A DNA stretch of 64,000 bases from Jeotgalibacillus campisalis (GCF_000829515.1 NZ_JXRR01000022.1:310001-374000), one strand, 5' to 3'; counted from the first letter of the stretch, positions 1 through 9,855 are shown. Notes: generated by a model not told the origin, from the letters alone. Translations and numbers: made by a program.

Positions 1-39
1 ATCCGCATACACTTATTCACAAGGTAATCTCACTTCTGT

Positions 40-171
40 TTATGCGTTACCTTTTTTCTTTTTCATGTTTTTAAATAGGTAGATTCCTCCTATTATAAGA
101 ATTAGAATGATCACTACGGTAATAGCTCCAAATTGTAAAAAAGCCTTGGCTATCGCTGATAAGAAACTCAT
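40..171 (-). CDS. Small single-span membrane protein, 43 aa
   Basis: A 43-codon frame starts at ATG 171 behind a strong ribosome site (AAGGGAGG, six bases before the ATG) and ends with TAA at 40. The peptide has a short amphipathic start, one hydrophobic span at about residues 15-33 (rich in I, L, V, G) and a basic tail KNMKKKKGNA, so it should sit in the membrane with the lysines in the cytoplasm. I do not recognise a family. It reads away from the VOC gene on the same strand, with about 150 bases between them. The ribosome site and compact design support a real gene; function is unknown. Confidence 0.6.
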   Translation of the reverse strand: MSFLSAIAKAFLQFGAITVVIILILIIGGIYLFKNMKKKKGNA

Positions 172-320
172 ATTATCCTCCCTTAAGAAAAGTATTGTAT
201 GAAAAATTTAAGAGCAAAAAAGGAACTAAAATATAAAGAGATAAAGAGAAACTTTTCAGTTATGTGATCCATTTAAATAACTTTTTTTATTTTATTCCTT
301 TAACTTTCAATCAGTAATGT

Positions 321-698
321 TTACTGGCAAACGCCTAAAGGATTGTTATCTGGATCGTAAAACGTAAAGAATTTAGTCTTCCCATCTCCACCCATTGGAT
401 TTATTTTCACTTCTTTTTCCAATAAACGTTTATGGGTTTCTTCTATGTCGTTAGGAATGAAATTATAGTATTTCCCGACCCCAAAATTATTTTCTGGAAA
501 CTTCATGGGGTGATGATTTAGGGTTTTAACTAAACATACTACTGTTTGGGATTGCTCTGCCACCCGCATCACAGCTGCTTCTTCTTCTATGTAAATTAGT
601 GAGAATCCAAGTATTTCTTCATACCACTTTGCAGACAATTCAGGATCAGTCACTGGAATAAATACGCCTTCCATTCCTTTAAAGAGTGCAGTTGTCAT
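321..698 (-). CDS. VOC-superfamily (glyoxalase/bleomycin-resistance fold) protein
   Basis: About 125 residues with the beta-alpha-beta-beta-beta pattern of the vicinal oxygen chelate fold: an N-terminal half with PVTDPELSAKWYEEILGF and a C-terminal half ending FFTFYDPDNNPLGVCQ, where the D-PDNN-L pattern is typical of the last strand. These proteins are small metal-dependent enzymes or binding proteins; the substrate cannot be told from sequence. The frame is open upstream to 737, but AAGGAG lies eight bases before the ATG at 698 (five before the one at 701), so I place the start there. It stands alone downstream of the lacI-type gene and its terminator. Confidence 0.8.
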   Translation of the reverse strand: MTTALFKGMEGVFIPVTDPELSAKWYEEILGFSLIYIEEEAAVMRVAEQSQTVVCLVKTLNHHPMKFPENNFGVGKYYNFIPNDIEETHKRLLEKEVKINPMGGDGKTKFFTFYDPDNNPLGVCQ

Positions 699-772
699 CA
701 TTCCATCTCCTTGTAAAATATGTATTATATCTAGCATTCAACAAGTTTGATATGTAATCCTTCTTGTTTTTA

Positions 773-788
773 GCATTAATTTCCTTTT
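773..788 (-). repeat. Copy A of the terminator-linked motif
   Basis: GCATTAATTTCCTTTT on the plus strand, nearly identical to four other intergenic sites (17156, 24841, 27872, 28583). Read on the minus strand it lies just after the lacI-type terminator and 75-90 bases before the VOC start codon. Confidence 0.5.
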
Positions 789-796
789 AGTAGACA

Positions 797-830
797 ACAA
801 AAAAGCAGACCCGGACGAATCCGGATCTGC
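797..830 (-). terminator. Rho-independent terminator of the galactoside operon
   Basis: On the minus strand the stem GCAGATCCGG / CCGGGTCTGC (one mismatch) closes a short loop and is followed directly by a T run (plus-strand A run 797-804). It starts one base beyond the stop codon of the LacI-type gene. Confidence 0.85.
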
Positions 831-831
831 G

Positions 832-1839
<1,008 letters not shown>

Positions 1840-1880
1840 TTACGAACCACCCGCCTGTATCAAATCAGTTGCGATCAATC

Positions 1881-3815
1881 CTATTCTTTAAACTTAATTA
1901 CTTTTGACCCAAATGGTGCCAACTCTTCCCCGCAAACCTTTTGACTTGAACCGGTGTGATTCATAAGGAAGAGGTGTTCATTTCTCTTTACAGCCTCTGT
2001 TCCTTCCGGCGTTTCGATATGCCAGATGCCATGATGTTCGATTATGTCTAAAGCTAATGGCTCAAGCACAGACCCGTTCAAACCGGTTGCCAGATAATAC
2101 ACACGGCCCTCACCTGTTTGATTTACCGTAAGTGCTGCTTTCTCATCATAAAATTCATCACTATATTGCCAAAGCACTTCTGCTCCTTTAGGCGTAACGA
2201 GGTCTCTCCACACATTGCCGCTGCTTGTATGGCCGGACTGGTCTTTGACAGGAACAGATTGATGAGCTGCCAGTGCTTCTGTTTCATAAATTTCAATGCC
2301 AGCGAGTTCTGCTACAGGCCCTGGCAGTGTTTGTTGAAAATGAATATTATTATCTCGATCCTTTAGTCCTGCCCGGAATGAAAAGAGTATCGTGCCCCCG
2401 GCTTGTGCAAAGCTATGAAGCTTTTTGGAGAGTTCCTCATCAATGATCTGCATGACTGGAACGAGCAGTACTTTATATGATTCAAATGACCGGTCAGCCG
2501 GAATAACATCAATGGATGCGTTATGGCTGTAAAATGGTGCATACAATCGGAGCAATTCAGCATTAAAGTCAAAGCTCGCACTCTGCACCTGTGCCTTCCA
2601 TGACCAGATATTGTCGTAGTCATACAAAACAGCAATATCAGATTCTATTTTTTCATTTAACACGTTTTCATACGGCTGAATTTCGCTGAAGAGGGATTGT
2701 ACTTCCTTAAACTTCCGGCCATATCGATTATCCTGATCAACTACACCGAAGCAAAATTGCTCTGCCCCTTTTGTCATCCCTCTCCATCTGAAATAAAGCA
2801 TATTGGTGCAGCCGTGAGCAAATGCCTGATAAGACCACATCTTCGCCTGATCAGGTCTTGGCAGGTAGCCGATGACATTATGTCCCTGTGCGCCCATAAG
2901 TTCTTCTACGATCCAGTAATTCTGATCTTTTAACCCTCTGTTAAAGTCATGCGTCATCGCAATTCCCGCAGGAGCAATCGGTTCTGTCAGGCCGCCCCAG
3001 ACGGGATAATTATCATAGGAGACGAAATCCATTGGCCGGACATTTTCAGCATGGTCGAATGCTTTGTCAAAAAATCCACCGGAGACATTGGTGGTGATTG
3101 GCTGATGCTGTCCCGCATATTTACGCGCAATGTCCGTCATGTCATGCGTAAAACGATTGACTGATTCGGAACGGAATCTTGTGTAATCAAGCTTTAAAGA
3201 AGGATTGTGAGTAGTAACAGTGGGAACAGGCATCGGAATTTCTGAGAAATGGTTGTAGGTCTGGCCCCAAAAGATCGTCCCCCACCGTTCATTCAGTGCA
3301 TGGGTTGTCTTATACTTTTCCTCAAGAAACTGATGGAAGCCACTGTGGCATTTCTCACAGAAGCACCAGTCACTGCCTTCATGGCCAAATTCATTGTCAA
3401 TTTGCCAGACAACGACTGCGGGCTCATCTGCATAATGTTTGACTACTTCTTCCGTAATCTTAGAAGCGTACTTGTTATAGTCGGACGAGTTAAAACAGTA
3501 TTGTCTTCTTCCACCAAACGCGCGCACATGTCCGTATTCATCTTTAGACAAAATCGACGGATGCTTTGCCGCAAGCCAGGCGGGGAAGGTGGCGGTTGGT
3601 GTTCCGAACATAACAGACAACTCTCTTTTTTTTGCTTCTTCGATCACTTTATCGAAAAATGAGAAATTGAATTGGCCCTCTTTTGGCTCCATTAAGTGCC
3701 AGGCAAATTCACCAATTCTAATCATGTTAGCACCAAGCTCTTTGATCCCGTCCAGATCTTTTTCAAGCATCTCTTCAGGCCAGTGTTCCGGATAATAATC
3801 GACTCCTACGTACAC
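1881..3815 (-). CDS. GH42 beta-galactosidase
   Basis: Cytoplasmic hydrolase that removes terminal beta-galactose. I start it at GTG 3815, seven bases after GGAGG, which gives 644 residues beginning YVGVDYYPEHWPEE, the usual GH42 N-terminus; the frame is open to TTG 3851 but no ribosome site precedes that. In this numbering the acid/base is E142 (QIDNEFG), the nucleophile E304 (WIVEELMG), and C107, C151, C153 and C156 match the zinc-binding cysteines of clan-A GH42 enzymes almost position for position. The order is TIM barrel, trimerisation domain (from about 390), small C-terminal beta domain. No signal peptide. It follows the alpha-galactosidase by about 140 bases; a short overlapping reading frame covers its start. 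Confidence 0.93.
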   Translation of the reverse strand: MYVGVDYYPEHWPEEMLEKDLDGIKELGANMIRIGEFAWHLMEPKEGQFNFSFFDKVIEEAKKRELSVMFGTPTATFPAWLAAKHPSILSKDEYGHVRAFGGRRQYCFNSSDYNKYASKITEEVVKHYADEPAVVVWQIDNEFGHEGSDWCFCEKCHSGFHQFLEEKYKTTHALNERWGTIFWGQTYNHFSEIPMPVPTVTTHNPSLKLDYTRFRSESVNRFTHDMTDIARKYAGQHQPITTNVSGGFFDKAFDHAENVRPMDFVSYDNYPVWGGLTEPIAPAGIAMTHDFNRGLKDQNYWIVEELMGAQGHNVIGYLPRPDQAKMWSYQAFAHGCTNMLYFRWRGMTKGAEQFCFGVVDQDNRYGRKFKEVQSLFSEIQPYENVLNEKIESDIAVLYDYDNIWSWKAQVQSASFDFNAELLRLYAPFYSHNASIDVIPADRSFESYKVLLVPVMQIIDEELSKKLHSFAQAGGTILFSFRAGLKDRDNNIHFQQTLPGPVAELAGIEIYETEALAAHQSVPVKDQSGHTSSGNVWRDLVTPKGAEVLWQYSDEFYDEKAALTVNQTGEGRVYYLATGLNGSVLEPLALDIIEHHGIWHIETPEGTEAVKRNEHLFLMNHTGSSQKVCGEELAPFGSKVIKFKE

Positions 3816-3870
3816 ACCAATTCCTCCATCCTTTTCTATCTGAAATGCCAACGTTTCTAACTTTGTTCAT
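3775..3870 (-). CDS. Possible 31-codon leader reading frame over the beta-galactosidase start
   Basis: ATG 3870 lies nine bases after GGGGGAGG and opens a 31-codon frame (MNKVRNVGIS..., rich in Arg and Trp) that ends at TGA 3775, inside the GH42 gene and in a different frame. Ribosomes ending here would pass over the GH42 ribosome site and GTG start at 3815. It may only couple translation. No protein family is suggested, and chance is quite possible for so short a frame. Confidence 0.3.
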   Translation of the reverse strand: MNKVRNVGISDRKGWRNWCVRRSRLLSGTLA

Positions 3871-3957
3871 TCTCTTGCGCCTCCCCCTGCTTTACCTGTT
3901 TAAATTACAGCTTCCAGGGAGATAAGGCGGCTGCAGTTACAATTGAGTTTTAAAAAA

Positions 3958-6204
3958 TCATTCTTTCGTACTCTCTTTAAACTTCCAGACAGCCGATTGG
4001 AAATCACCATAAAAATGCGTGTCTTCTGTTTTTACTGTGCCGGTGAAAAACGGCGGAATTTGCCAGCCGATATTCATTAGTTCATCTCCGCCATATTGTC
4101 GGTGCCTGCGATTGCTCCCTTCCTGCCATTCAACCTCATACGTTTTATCTGCGTCTAATCCGGTTAGTTTAATTCGTTTTAACCCTGCATTGGGCTGGGA
4201 AAGGACACGGTAAAACGCAAGAAACGCTTCTGACCGATCGCGGGATACAGTCATCCAGGCGGTATCGTTTCCTTCAAATGGACTAACAAGCCTGTAAAAA
4301 TCACCAAACTGGAGTAAGGCTCTTTCTTTTTTAACTAACGCGATTTGTTCAACAACCACCTTCCGGGTATGGCCGTCCATCTCTTGTGGATCAAGCTCGT
4401 AGCCGAACGCTCCAAACATTGCCGCATGAAAGCGGAAGTCGATCGGCGTGACCCGTCCTGTCTGATGATTAGGAGAAGCAGATACGTGTGCTCCAATGGA
4501 AGAAATCGGATAAACGAGCGAAGTGCCATATTGAATTTTTAATCGCTCTACCGCATCTGTATTATCACTCGTCCAAGTTTGCGGCATGTAATAAAGCATG
4601 CCTGGATCAAATCTGTTGCCTCCGCTTGCACATGACTCAAATAGTACGGACGGGAAGCTTGATGTGATCTTTTCAAGCACCCGGTAAAGACCTACTATGT
4701 ATCGATGCATGACCTCTCCCTGTCGACTGGCAGGCAGTGCATCCGAGTAGACTTCGGTTACGGTGCGGTTCATATCCCATTTCACATAGGAGGCTTGGGA
4801 TTCTCTCAGCACGCTCGAAATGGCTTCAATGATATAGTCCTGTACTTCCGTTTTTCCAAGGTCCAGCACCATTTGATTTCTTCCCCGAGTATGTGGACGG
4901 TGCGGTGCTTTCAGTACCCAGTCAGGATGCTGCTGATATAAGCTGCTTTTTTGGGAGATCATTTCCGGTTCTACCCAGATCCCAAATGAAATGTTGCGGG
5001 TTCTGACATCATCCGCAAGGACCTTTAAGCCTTCAGGCAGCTTTTTCTTATCTGCAGTCCAGTCCCCAAGAGAAGTTGTGTCATCATTTCTGCCTTCGAA
5101 CCATCCATCGTCCAGCACAAACAATTCAACTCCCAGTTCACTTGCAGAGGAGGCAAGATCCGAGATTTTTTTATGGTCAAAATTAAAATAAGTTGCTTCC
5201 CAGTTATTCAATAACACCGGACGTTCTTTATGCTTCCACTGCCCTCTGATTAAATGATCATTATATAAGGAATGAAAGCTTTGACTCATGTTGTTCAGCC
5301 CATTCGCACTGTAAACAAGTACCGCTTCAGGTGTGGAAAAGCTGTCGTCTGGCACAAGCTCCCATTTGAAACCTGCGGGATTCAGTCCCATCATTATCCT
5401 TGTCGTGTCATACGTGTCGACTTCCACACTCCCGCGGAAATTCCCGCTGTAGATCAGGTTCAGTCCTATGACCTCTCCCTCGTTTTCTGAAGTGATCGGT
5501 CTGGCCAGGGCTAAAAATGGATTATGCCAGGAACTGCTGACACCCTTTTTACTGTCAATCACATGAAGGCCCGGCTTAAGTTTTGAACGATGCAGATGGC
5601 GTTCTCTGATCCAGGCTCCGTCAAGCTGAATTGATTCATAATCGTGATCCGGCAAATCGATGGAAGCACTCATCAGCCGATTGATCGAAAATGAATCAGC
5701 TCCGGTATTTTTCAATTCACTACGTCTTACGATCACATTTCGCAGATGAAAAACCGTATAAAACAACGTTAACTCAGCCGAAAGAACTGCATCTTTTAAT
5801 GTAATTTGTAACGTCTCACATTCGTCCGCTCCCCCGTAAATACCAGGCATTCCCTCAAGCTCAGGCTTCCCCTTTATGACTTGATGATCAGTGTAGACAA
5901 AATGAGAAAGTCTTGAACCTTGTTTTTCTTCCAGTTCAATCGCGGGTTCTCTAAAGTCCGATGTCCCGTAAGAAGGATACTCCTGCCTCGCCCATTCCAA
6001 TGTGAATCCGCTGTTTTTCAACGGGAAATTTGCATTGCCAAGCGGTTCGTTCGGCATCGGCGCCAACCCTGAGAAGTCGGCGCGATCTGTTACCTTTTTT
6101 CCGAAATACGTTTGTTCCAGCTGGCCATTTTCAAGGATTCTGATGATGTAGCTTACATCCTGTCCCTGTAAATGAAATTGTCTGTCATGCGTGTAGATGG
6201 GCAT
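3958..6204 (-). CDS. GH36 alpha-galactosidase
   Basis: Cytoplasmic enzyme that cleaves alpha-1,6-linked galactose from melibiose, raffinose and related sugars. Start ATG 6204 lies eight bases after AAGGAG (the frame is open to GTG 6213), giving 748 residues, the usual size of tetrameric bacterial GH36 enzymes. It has an N-terminal beta-supersandwich to about 320, then a barrel with LFVLDDGWFEGRNDD, the nucleophile D477 in YVKWDMNR and the acid/base D547 in WTSDNTDA; these positions agree within one residue with my memory of Geobacillus GH36 enzymes. CASGGNRFDPG carries substrate-binding residues. It starts 12 bases after the upstream permease stop, so it is co-transcribed with the transporter that presumably imports its substrate. 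Confidence 0.95.
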   Translation of the reverse strand: MPIYTHDRQFHLQGQDVSYIIRILENGQLEQTYFGKKVTDRADFSGLAPMPNEPLGNANFPLKNSGFTLEWARQEYPSYGTSDFREPAIELEEKQGSRLSHFVYTDHQVIKGKPELEGMPGIYGGADECETLQITLKDAVLSAELTLFYTVFHLRNVIVRRSELKNTGADSFSINRLMSASIDLPDHDYESIQLDGAWIRERHLHRSKLKPGLHVIDSKKGVSSSWHNPFLALARPITSENEGEVIGLNLIYSGNFRGSVEVDTYDTTRIMMGLNPAGFKWELVPDDSFSTPEAVLVYSANGLNNMSQSFHSLYNDHLIRGQWKHKERPVLLNNWEATYFNFDHKKISDLASSASELGVELFVLDDGWFEGRNDDTTSLGDWTADKKKLPEGLKVLADDVRTRNISFGIWVEPEMISQKSSLYQQHPDWVLKAPHRPHTRGRNQMVLDLGKTEVQDYIIEAISSVLRESQASYVKWDMNRTVTEVYSDALPASRQGEVMHRYIVGLYRVLEKITSSFPSVLFESCASGGNRFDPGMLYYMPQTWTSDNTDAVERLKIQYGTSLVYPISSIGAHVSASPNHQTGRVTPIDFRFHAAMFGAFGYELDPQEMDGHTRKVVVEQIALVKKERALLQFGDFYRLVSPFEGNDTAWMTVSRDRSEAFLAFYRVLSQPNAGLKRIKLTGLDADKTYEVEWQEGSNRRHRQYGGDELMNIGWQIPPFFTGTVKTEDTHFYGDFQSAVWKFKESTKE

Positions 6205-6216
6205 GCCGAACACTCC

Positions 6217-7041
6217 TTATTTCACTGCACTTCCAAGCATTCCAGAGATAAACTGGCGCTGAAGGAGCAGGAAGAAAATAATGATTGGAATTGTCGCGAT
6301 GGTCACCCCTGCCATTACCTGGCCGTAATCGATTCGGGATAGACCGAATAAGGTGGATAGCGCAACCGGGAACGTGTACATATCTGTTGTTGATAGTGCG
6401 ACCAATGGCCATAGGAAACTATTCCACTGGTAAAGGAATAAAAAGATCGCTGTTGCTGCAAGTGCCGGTTTCATAGATGGAAGCACAATTCGGAAGAAGA
6501 TTTTCCACTCACCCGCTCCGTCGATCCGGGCAGCTTCGATCAGCGACGTTGGAAATGCCAACAGGTTCTGTCTCATTAGAAAGATGGCAAATGGATACGC
6601 GAGATTCGGTAGAATAATCGCTTGATACGTGTTGAGCCAATTAAGCGCTGCCATCATTTTAAATAGAGGAATAATCGTTGCATGATAAGGGACCATCATC
6701 GAAAGCAGAAAGATCGTAAAGATCGTATTTCTGCCTTTGAAATTGAATTTGGCGAACGCATAAGCGGCCATCGTACAAATAAATAACGCTAAAACTGTGT
6801 AAACAGTTGCTGTAAATAAAGAATTAAACATCACACGCCCGATGCCTATTGATTCATTAAGGTTACGGATATTTTCCATCAGCATGCTGCCTGGCAACAA
6901 CGTAGGCGGCTGGGTAAACATGCTTCCACTTGTGTTCGTTGCACCGATTGCGGCCCAGTAAAATGGAAACAGAGAAACGAGCGTTCCAATGACTAAAGCA
7001 ACGTAGAGCATTATCTTTTTCATCGTCTTGTTTTTCTTCAT
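6217..7041 (-). CDS. Carbohydrate ABC transporter permease (MalG type)
   Basis: A 274-residue inner-membrane protein with six predicted spans. The conserved cytoplasmic EAA loop is EAARIDGAGEWKIFFRIVLPSMKP at about residues 167-190 and would contact the ATPase. It overlaps the preceding permease gene by four bases (ATGA), showing tight coupling; the two form the heterodimeric channel for the lipoprotein-delivered sugar. No ATPase gene lies in the operon, so a shared MsmX-like ATPase elsewhere in the genome is likely, as is common in Bacillales sugar importers. Substrate is inferred to be an alpha- and/or beta-galactoside from the two glycosidases downstream. Confidence 0.93.
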   Translation of the reverse strand: MKKNKTMKKIMLYVALVIGTLVSLFPFYWAAIGATNTSGSMFTQPPTLLPGSMLMENIRNLNESIGIGRVMFNSLFTATVYTVLALFICTMAAYAFAKFNFKGRNTIFTIFLLSMMVPYHATIIPLFKMMAALNWLNTYQAIILPNLAYPFAIFLMRQNLLAFPTSLIEAARIDGAGEWKIFFRIVLPSMKPALAATAIFLFLYQWNSFLWPLVALSTTDMYTFPVALSTLFGLSRIDYGQVMAGVTIATIPIIIFFLLLQRQFISGMLGSAVK

Positions 7042-7892
7042 TCCTGATCACCCGTCACTTTGAATTGAATAAATGTCATAACCGCAATCAAAATCACTAT
7101 TACGTATGCAATGGTTGATGCGTATCCGAAATCATAGAAGCGGAAGCCGGTTTGATAAAGGTACATTCCGATTGTCAGCGTCGCATCACTCGGACCCCCA
7201 TTCGTCAGAACAAACGGCTCATCGAAAAGCTGCAATGTTCCAATGGTAGAAAGGATCGTTGTGAATAAAATAACCGGCTTCAGACTTGGAATGGTGATAT
7301 GGAAAAATTGTTTGATCCTGCTTGCACCATCCATGCTTGCTGCTTCATATAATTCCTCTGGAATATTTTGAAGTCCTGCAAGGAAAATAACCATATTATA
7401 GCCCACCCATCTCCATGTCATGGCAATTACAAGGGAGGCTTTGGCCCAGAAAGGATCCGACAGCCAGGGAATTCTGTCCAGTCCAACTGCTGAAATCACC
7501 TGATTGATTACCCCGTCGTTCATCAGCATGATGGAGAAAATAATCGAGTACGCGACAAGCGATGTAACAGCAGGAAGGAAAAACGATACTCTAAATAATC
7601 CTTTGAATTTTAATAGTGCAGAGTTTAGCAGACTTGCAATAATCAGTGCCAGGAAAATCATAATAGGCACTTGAACAATTAATAGAATAAACGTATTTTT
7701 TAATGCTGTGATGAAAATCGCATCGCTCATCAGCCGCTGGAAGTTGTCAAAACCCGTAAATTCAAGGTTGCTTCCCTGGCCTGACTGAAAGCTCAGAATC
7801 AATGAATAAATGATTGGATAGGCCATGAAAATAGAAAATAGTATAACTGCCGGTCCGACAAACATGTAAGGTATCAATGCTTTTTGTTTCAT
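7038..7892 (-). CDS. Carbohydrate ABC transporter permease (MalF/UgpA type)
   Basis: A 284-residue permease with six predicted spans, starting MKQKALIPYMFVGPAVILFSIF; the hydrophobic first helix is typical. The EAA loop is EELYEAASMDGASRIKQFFHITIPSLKP at about residues 180-207. It lies 210 bases after the binding-protein gene, and that gap holds a hairpin that may set the ratio of binding protein to permease. Its stop overlaps the start of the second permease gene. The ribosome site is AGAAGG, seven bases before ATG 7892. Confidence 0.93.
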   Translation of the reverse strand: MKQKALIPYMFVGPAVILFSIFMAYPIIYSLILSFQSGQGSNLEFTGFDNFQRLMSDAIFITALKNTFILLIVQVPIMIFLALIIASLLNSALLKFKGLFRVSFFLPAVTSLVAYSIIFSIMLMNDGVINQVISAVGLDRIPWLSDPFWAKASLVIAMTWRWVGYNMVIFLAGLQNIPEELYEAASMDGASRIKQFFHITIPSLKPVILFTTILSTIGTLQLFDEPFVLTNGGPSDATLTIGMYLYQTGFRFYDFGYASTIAYVIVILIAVMTFIQFKVTGDQE

Positions 7893-8052
7893 ACTCTACC
7901 TTCTTTCATTCTTTCATTTAGGATCTGCGATAAAAGTTTATGTAACGCCTGAAGCAACCCATCATATGAGTGCTCTGCAAAAATACTTTTGATTCAAGTG
8001 GAGCGCTGGTCTTTCCTACTTCAGCAGGGAGTCTGTGCCCTATTAATAGAAT

Positions 8053-8086
8053 AAGAGATTTAGCAAGACGTCCTGCTAAACCTCTT
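8053..8086 (-). terminator. Intercistronic hairpin after the binding-protein gene
   Basis: On the minus strand AAGAGGTTTAGCAGG pairs with CTTGCTAAATCTCTT (two mismatches) around the four-base loop ACGT. The sequence after it (ATTCTATTAATAG) is a poor T run, so this is more likely a leaky terminator or an RNA-stabilising hairpin than a full stop. Such elements commonly keep the binding protein above the permeases. Confidence 0.6.
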
Positions 8087-8102
8087 TTCTTGTCAATTGC
8101 CG

Positions 8103-9401
8103 TTAGTTATTGATTTCACGATCTGTTCTTTCAGCAAGTCTTTCTGCTGCTGCTTTTAATGCTTCAGCAGGATCCGTTCCATTAAACGAGTCTGCTTGTG
8201 CTTTAATCGCTTCATCAAGGCCAAGTGCATAGTCTTCTGTGTAGTAAGGTGTTTCGACATCAGCCATTTCATCTGCAAACAGTTCCCAGATTTTCTGACC
8301 GCCGAAGAACTCATCTTCACTTGTAAAGACTTCTTCTTCATACGCTGCATTCAGAGATGGGAAAAGACCGTAGTCTTCCATTGCAATGACCTGTGCTTCA
8401 GGGCTTGTAGAGAAGAATTCAAGGAAATCATAAGCTGCATCCTCATTGTCTCCACCGGAAGGAATCATCCAGCTCGAGCCGCCAAGGTTAGACGCGCGGT
8501 TGCCGCCTTCCTCGAAAGCAGGAAGTAAGAATACTCCCCAGTCCCCGGATGTATCTTTTGCCTGGTCAATGATCGTTCCGTAGTACCAAGCACCAAATGG
8601 GATGGTTGCAACGGACCCATCAATTGTTGCAGAAACCGTTCCATTCCAGCCGTCTACTTCTTTAATCAGGTCAGCTTCTTCAAACGCCATTTGCTTTTCC
8701 ATTGCCATCACTGCTTCAGGGCTGGTAAGGTCAATGTTTCCGTTCTCATCAAAGTAATACGTACCCAATTGATTTAACATCATACGGAAAGTTGGGTCAT
8801 CATTAAACTTATCAAGCGGCATGGCTGCTACACCCGTTGCTTCTTTAATTTTCTTACCTGCTTCTAAAAAGTCATCCCATGTTTCGATGTCTTCCGGATT
8901 TACACTCGCTTCTTCAAAAATGCTTCTGCGGTAGAACATTCCACCCGGCCCTGCATCAAACGGCATAGCGTAAAATGAATCATTTACTGTTGCAAGGTCC
9001 TGTTTAAAGGATGGGAACTGATCGGCATTATCTTCAAATCCCTTTTCTGAGAGATTTAAAAAACCATCAGGAAATGCCTGTGCATAGCCGCCAATCCGGT
9101 CATCTTCCACCAGAACGATGTCAGGCAGACCCACGCCACCTGCTGCAAGTCCAGTAGAAAGCTTGTCATACACATCCAACCGCCCAATATCTTCCACTTC
9201 AATTTTCACGTCCGGATTCTCTTCCTGGTATAAAGCCATCGCGTCTTCCAAGGCGCCAACGTTTACATTCCAGGCCCATGCAGTCAATGTCGTTTCTCCA
9301 TCTTCCCCTCCTGAACCGCTGCCCCCATCTGTACCTGAGCACCCTGCAAGCATCATTGCACCTGCAGCTGCCAATCCTGTTGCCTTCCACCAATTCTTCA
9401 T
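8103..9401 (-). CDS. Sugar ABC transporter substrate-binding lipoprotein
   Basis: A 432-residue extracellular solute-binding protein of the MalE/family-1 type. It has a lipoprotein signal with lipobox LAGC (lipidated C21), then a Gly/Ser/Glu-rich linker and a two-lobed binding domain starting TLTAWAWNVN. ATG 9401 follows AAGGGGG. It is the first gene of the operon, directly behind the promoter/operator region, which with the downstream hairpin suggests it is the most highly expressed product. Anchored on the outer face of the membrane, it would pass galacto-oligosaccharides to the two permeases; the exact sugar is not readable from sequence. Confidence 0.93.
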   Translation of the reverse strand: MKNWWKATGLAAAGAMMLAGCSGTDGGSGSGGEDGETTLTAWAWNVNVGALEDAMALYQEENPDVKIEVEDIGRLDVYDKLSTGLAAGGVGLPDIVLVEDDRIGGYAQAFPDGFLNLSEKGFEDNADQFPSFKQDLATVNDSFYAMPFDAGPGGMFYRRSIFEEASVNPEDIETWDDFLEAGKKIKEATGVAAMPLDKFNDDPTFRMMLNQLGTYYFDENGNIDLTSPEAVMAMEKQMAFEEADLIKEVDGWNGTVSATIDGSVATIPFGAWYYGTIIDQAKDTSGDWGVFLLPAFEEGGNRASNLGGSSWMIPSGGDNEDAAYDFLEFFSTSPEAQVIAMEDYGLFPSLNAAYEEEVFTSEDEFFGGQKIWELFADEMADVETPYYTEDYALGLDEAIKAQADSFNGTDPAEALKAAAERLAERTDREINN

Positions 9402-9473
9402 TTTCTTTCCCCCTTGTTTTAAAATGAATACCTGATGCGAGCGATTTTTTCTCCTTGAAACGCATACCAGTTA

Positions 9474-9487
9474 AGAAACCGCTTACA
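9474..9487 (-). promoter_or_regulatory. Candidate cre site (CcpA)
   Basis: Minus-strand TGTAAGCGGTTTCT matches the catabolite response consensus TGWAANCGNTNWCA at all but the last base. It lies just downstream of the predicted -10 box, where CcpA acts as a roadblock or repressor. This fits glucose repression of a galactoside operon. Confidence 0.65.
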
Positions 9488-9496
9488 TTTACTCTT

Positions 9497-9525
9497 ACTT
9501 TAGTAAACTAAGGGGATTAAGTCAA
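9497..9525 (-). promoter_or_regulatory. Promoter of the galactoside operon
   Basis: Sigma-A type: -35 TTGACT (9520-9525), exact 17-base spacer, -10 TAAAGT (9497-9502, four of six to consensus). The transcript would start near 9490, about 90 bases before the binding-protein ATG. Confidence 0.65.
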
Positions 9526-9540
9526 TGTTTTTTTAGTAAA
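9500..9540. promoter_or_regulatory. Candidate LacI-family operator(s)
   Basis: TTAGT-AA-ACTAA (9500-9511) is an inverted repeat overlapping the -10 box. TTAGTAAA recurs at 9533-9540, upstream of the -35 box and 33 bases away, about three helical turns. The pair is well placed for repression by the LacI-type product at 832-1839, but the binding is inferred. Confidence 0.5.
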
Positions 9541-9590
9541 GTGCTTGATTAATCGTTATTTCGATTTTAACTAGACTTCTCATCCATGCC

Positions 9591-9641
9591 AAAAAAAAGA
9601 ATCCATTTTGAGCAATGATTGCTTTAAAATGAGTTCTTTTT
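9591..9641 (-). terminator. Bidirectional-looking terminator between photolyase and galactoside operon
   Basis: A long stem (GAACTCATTTTAAAGCAAT against ATTGCTCAAAATGGATTC, with mismatches) is flanked by eight A at 9591-9598 and five T at 9637-9641. On the minus strand it would end photolyase transcription before the next promoter. Confidence 0.75.
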
Positions 9642-9855
9642 GCGATATAGAGTCTAAAGTTAATAAAAATAGGAATTTAGTAATACCAGTTTTATTTTTA
9701 CCACCCTTACTTCAATTACCTTATTCTTCAATATAAATCGGCCATCATTTTTAAATAAAACATCCCTTTATTTCAGTAAATCCTCTACTATTCATTCATT
9801 TTTTAAAAATTTCCTACAAATTTCCACTTAAATGTTTTTTGGGTCTTCACCTATT

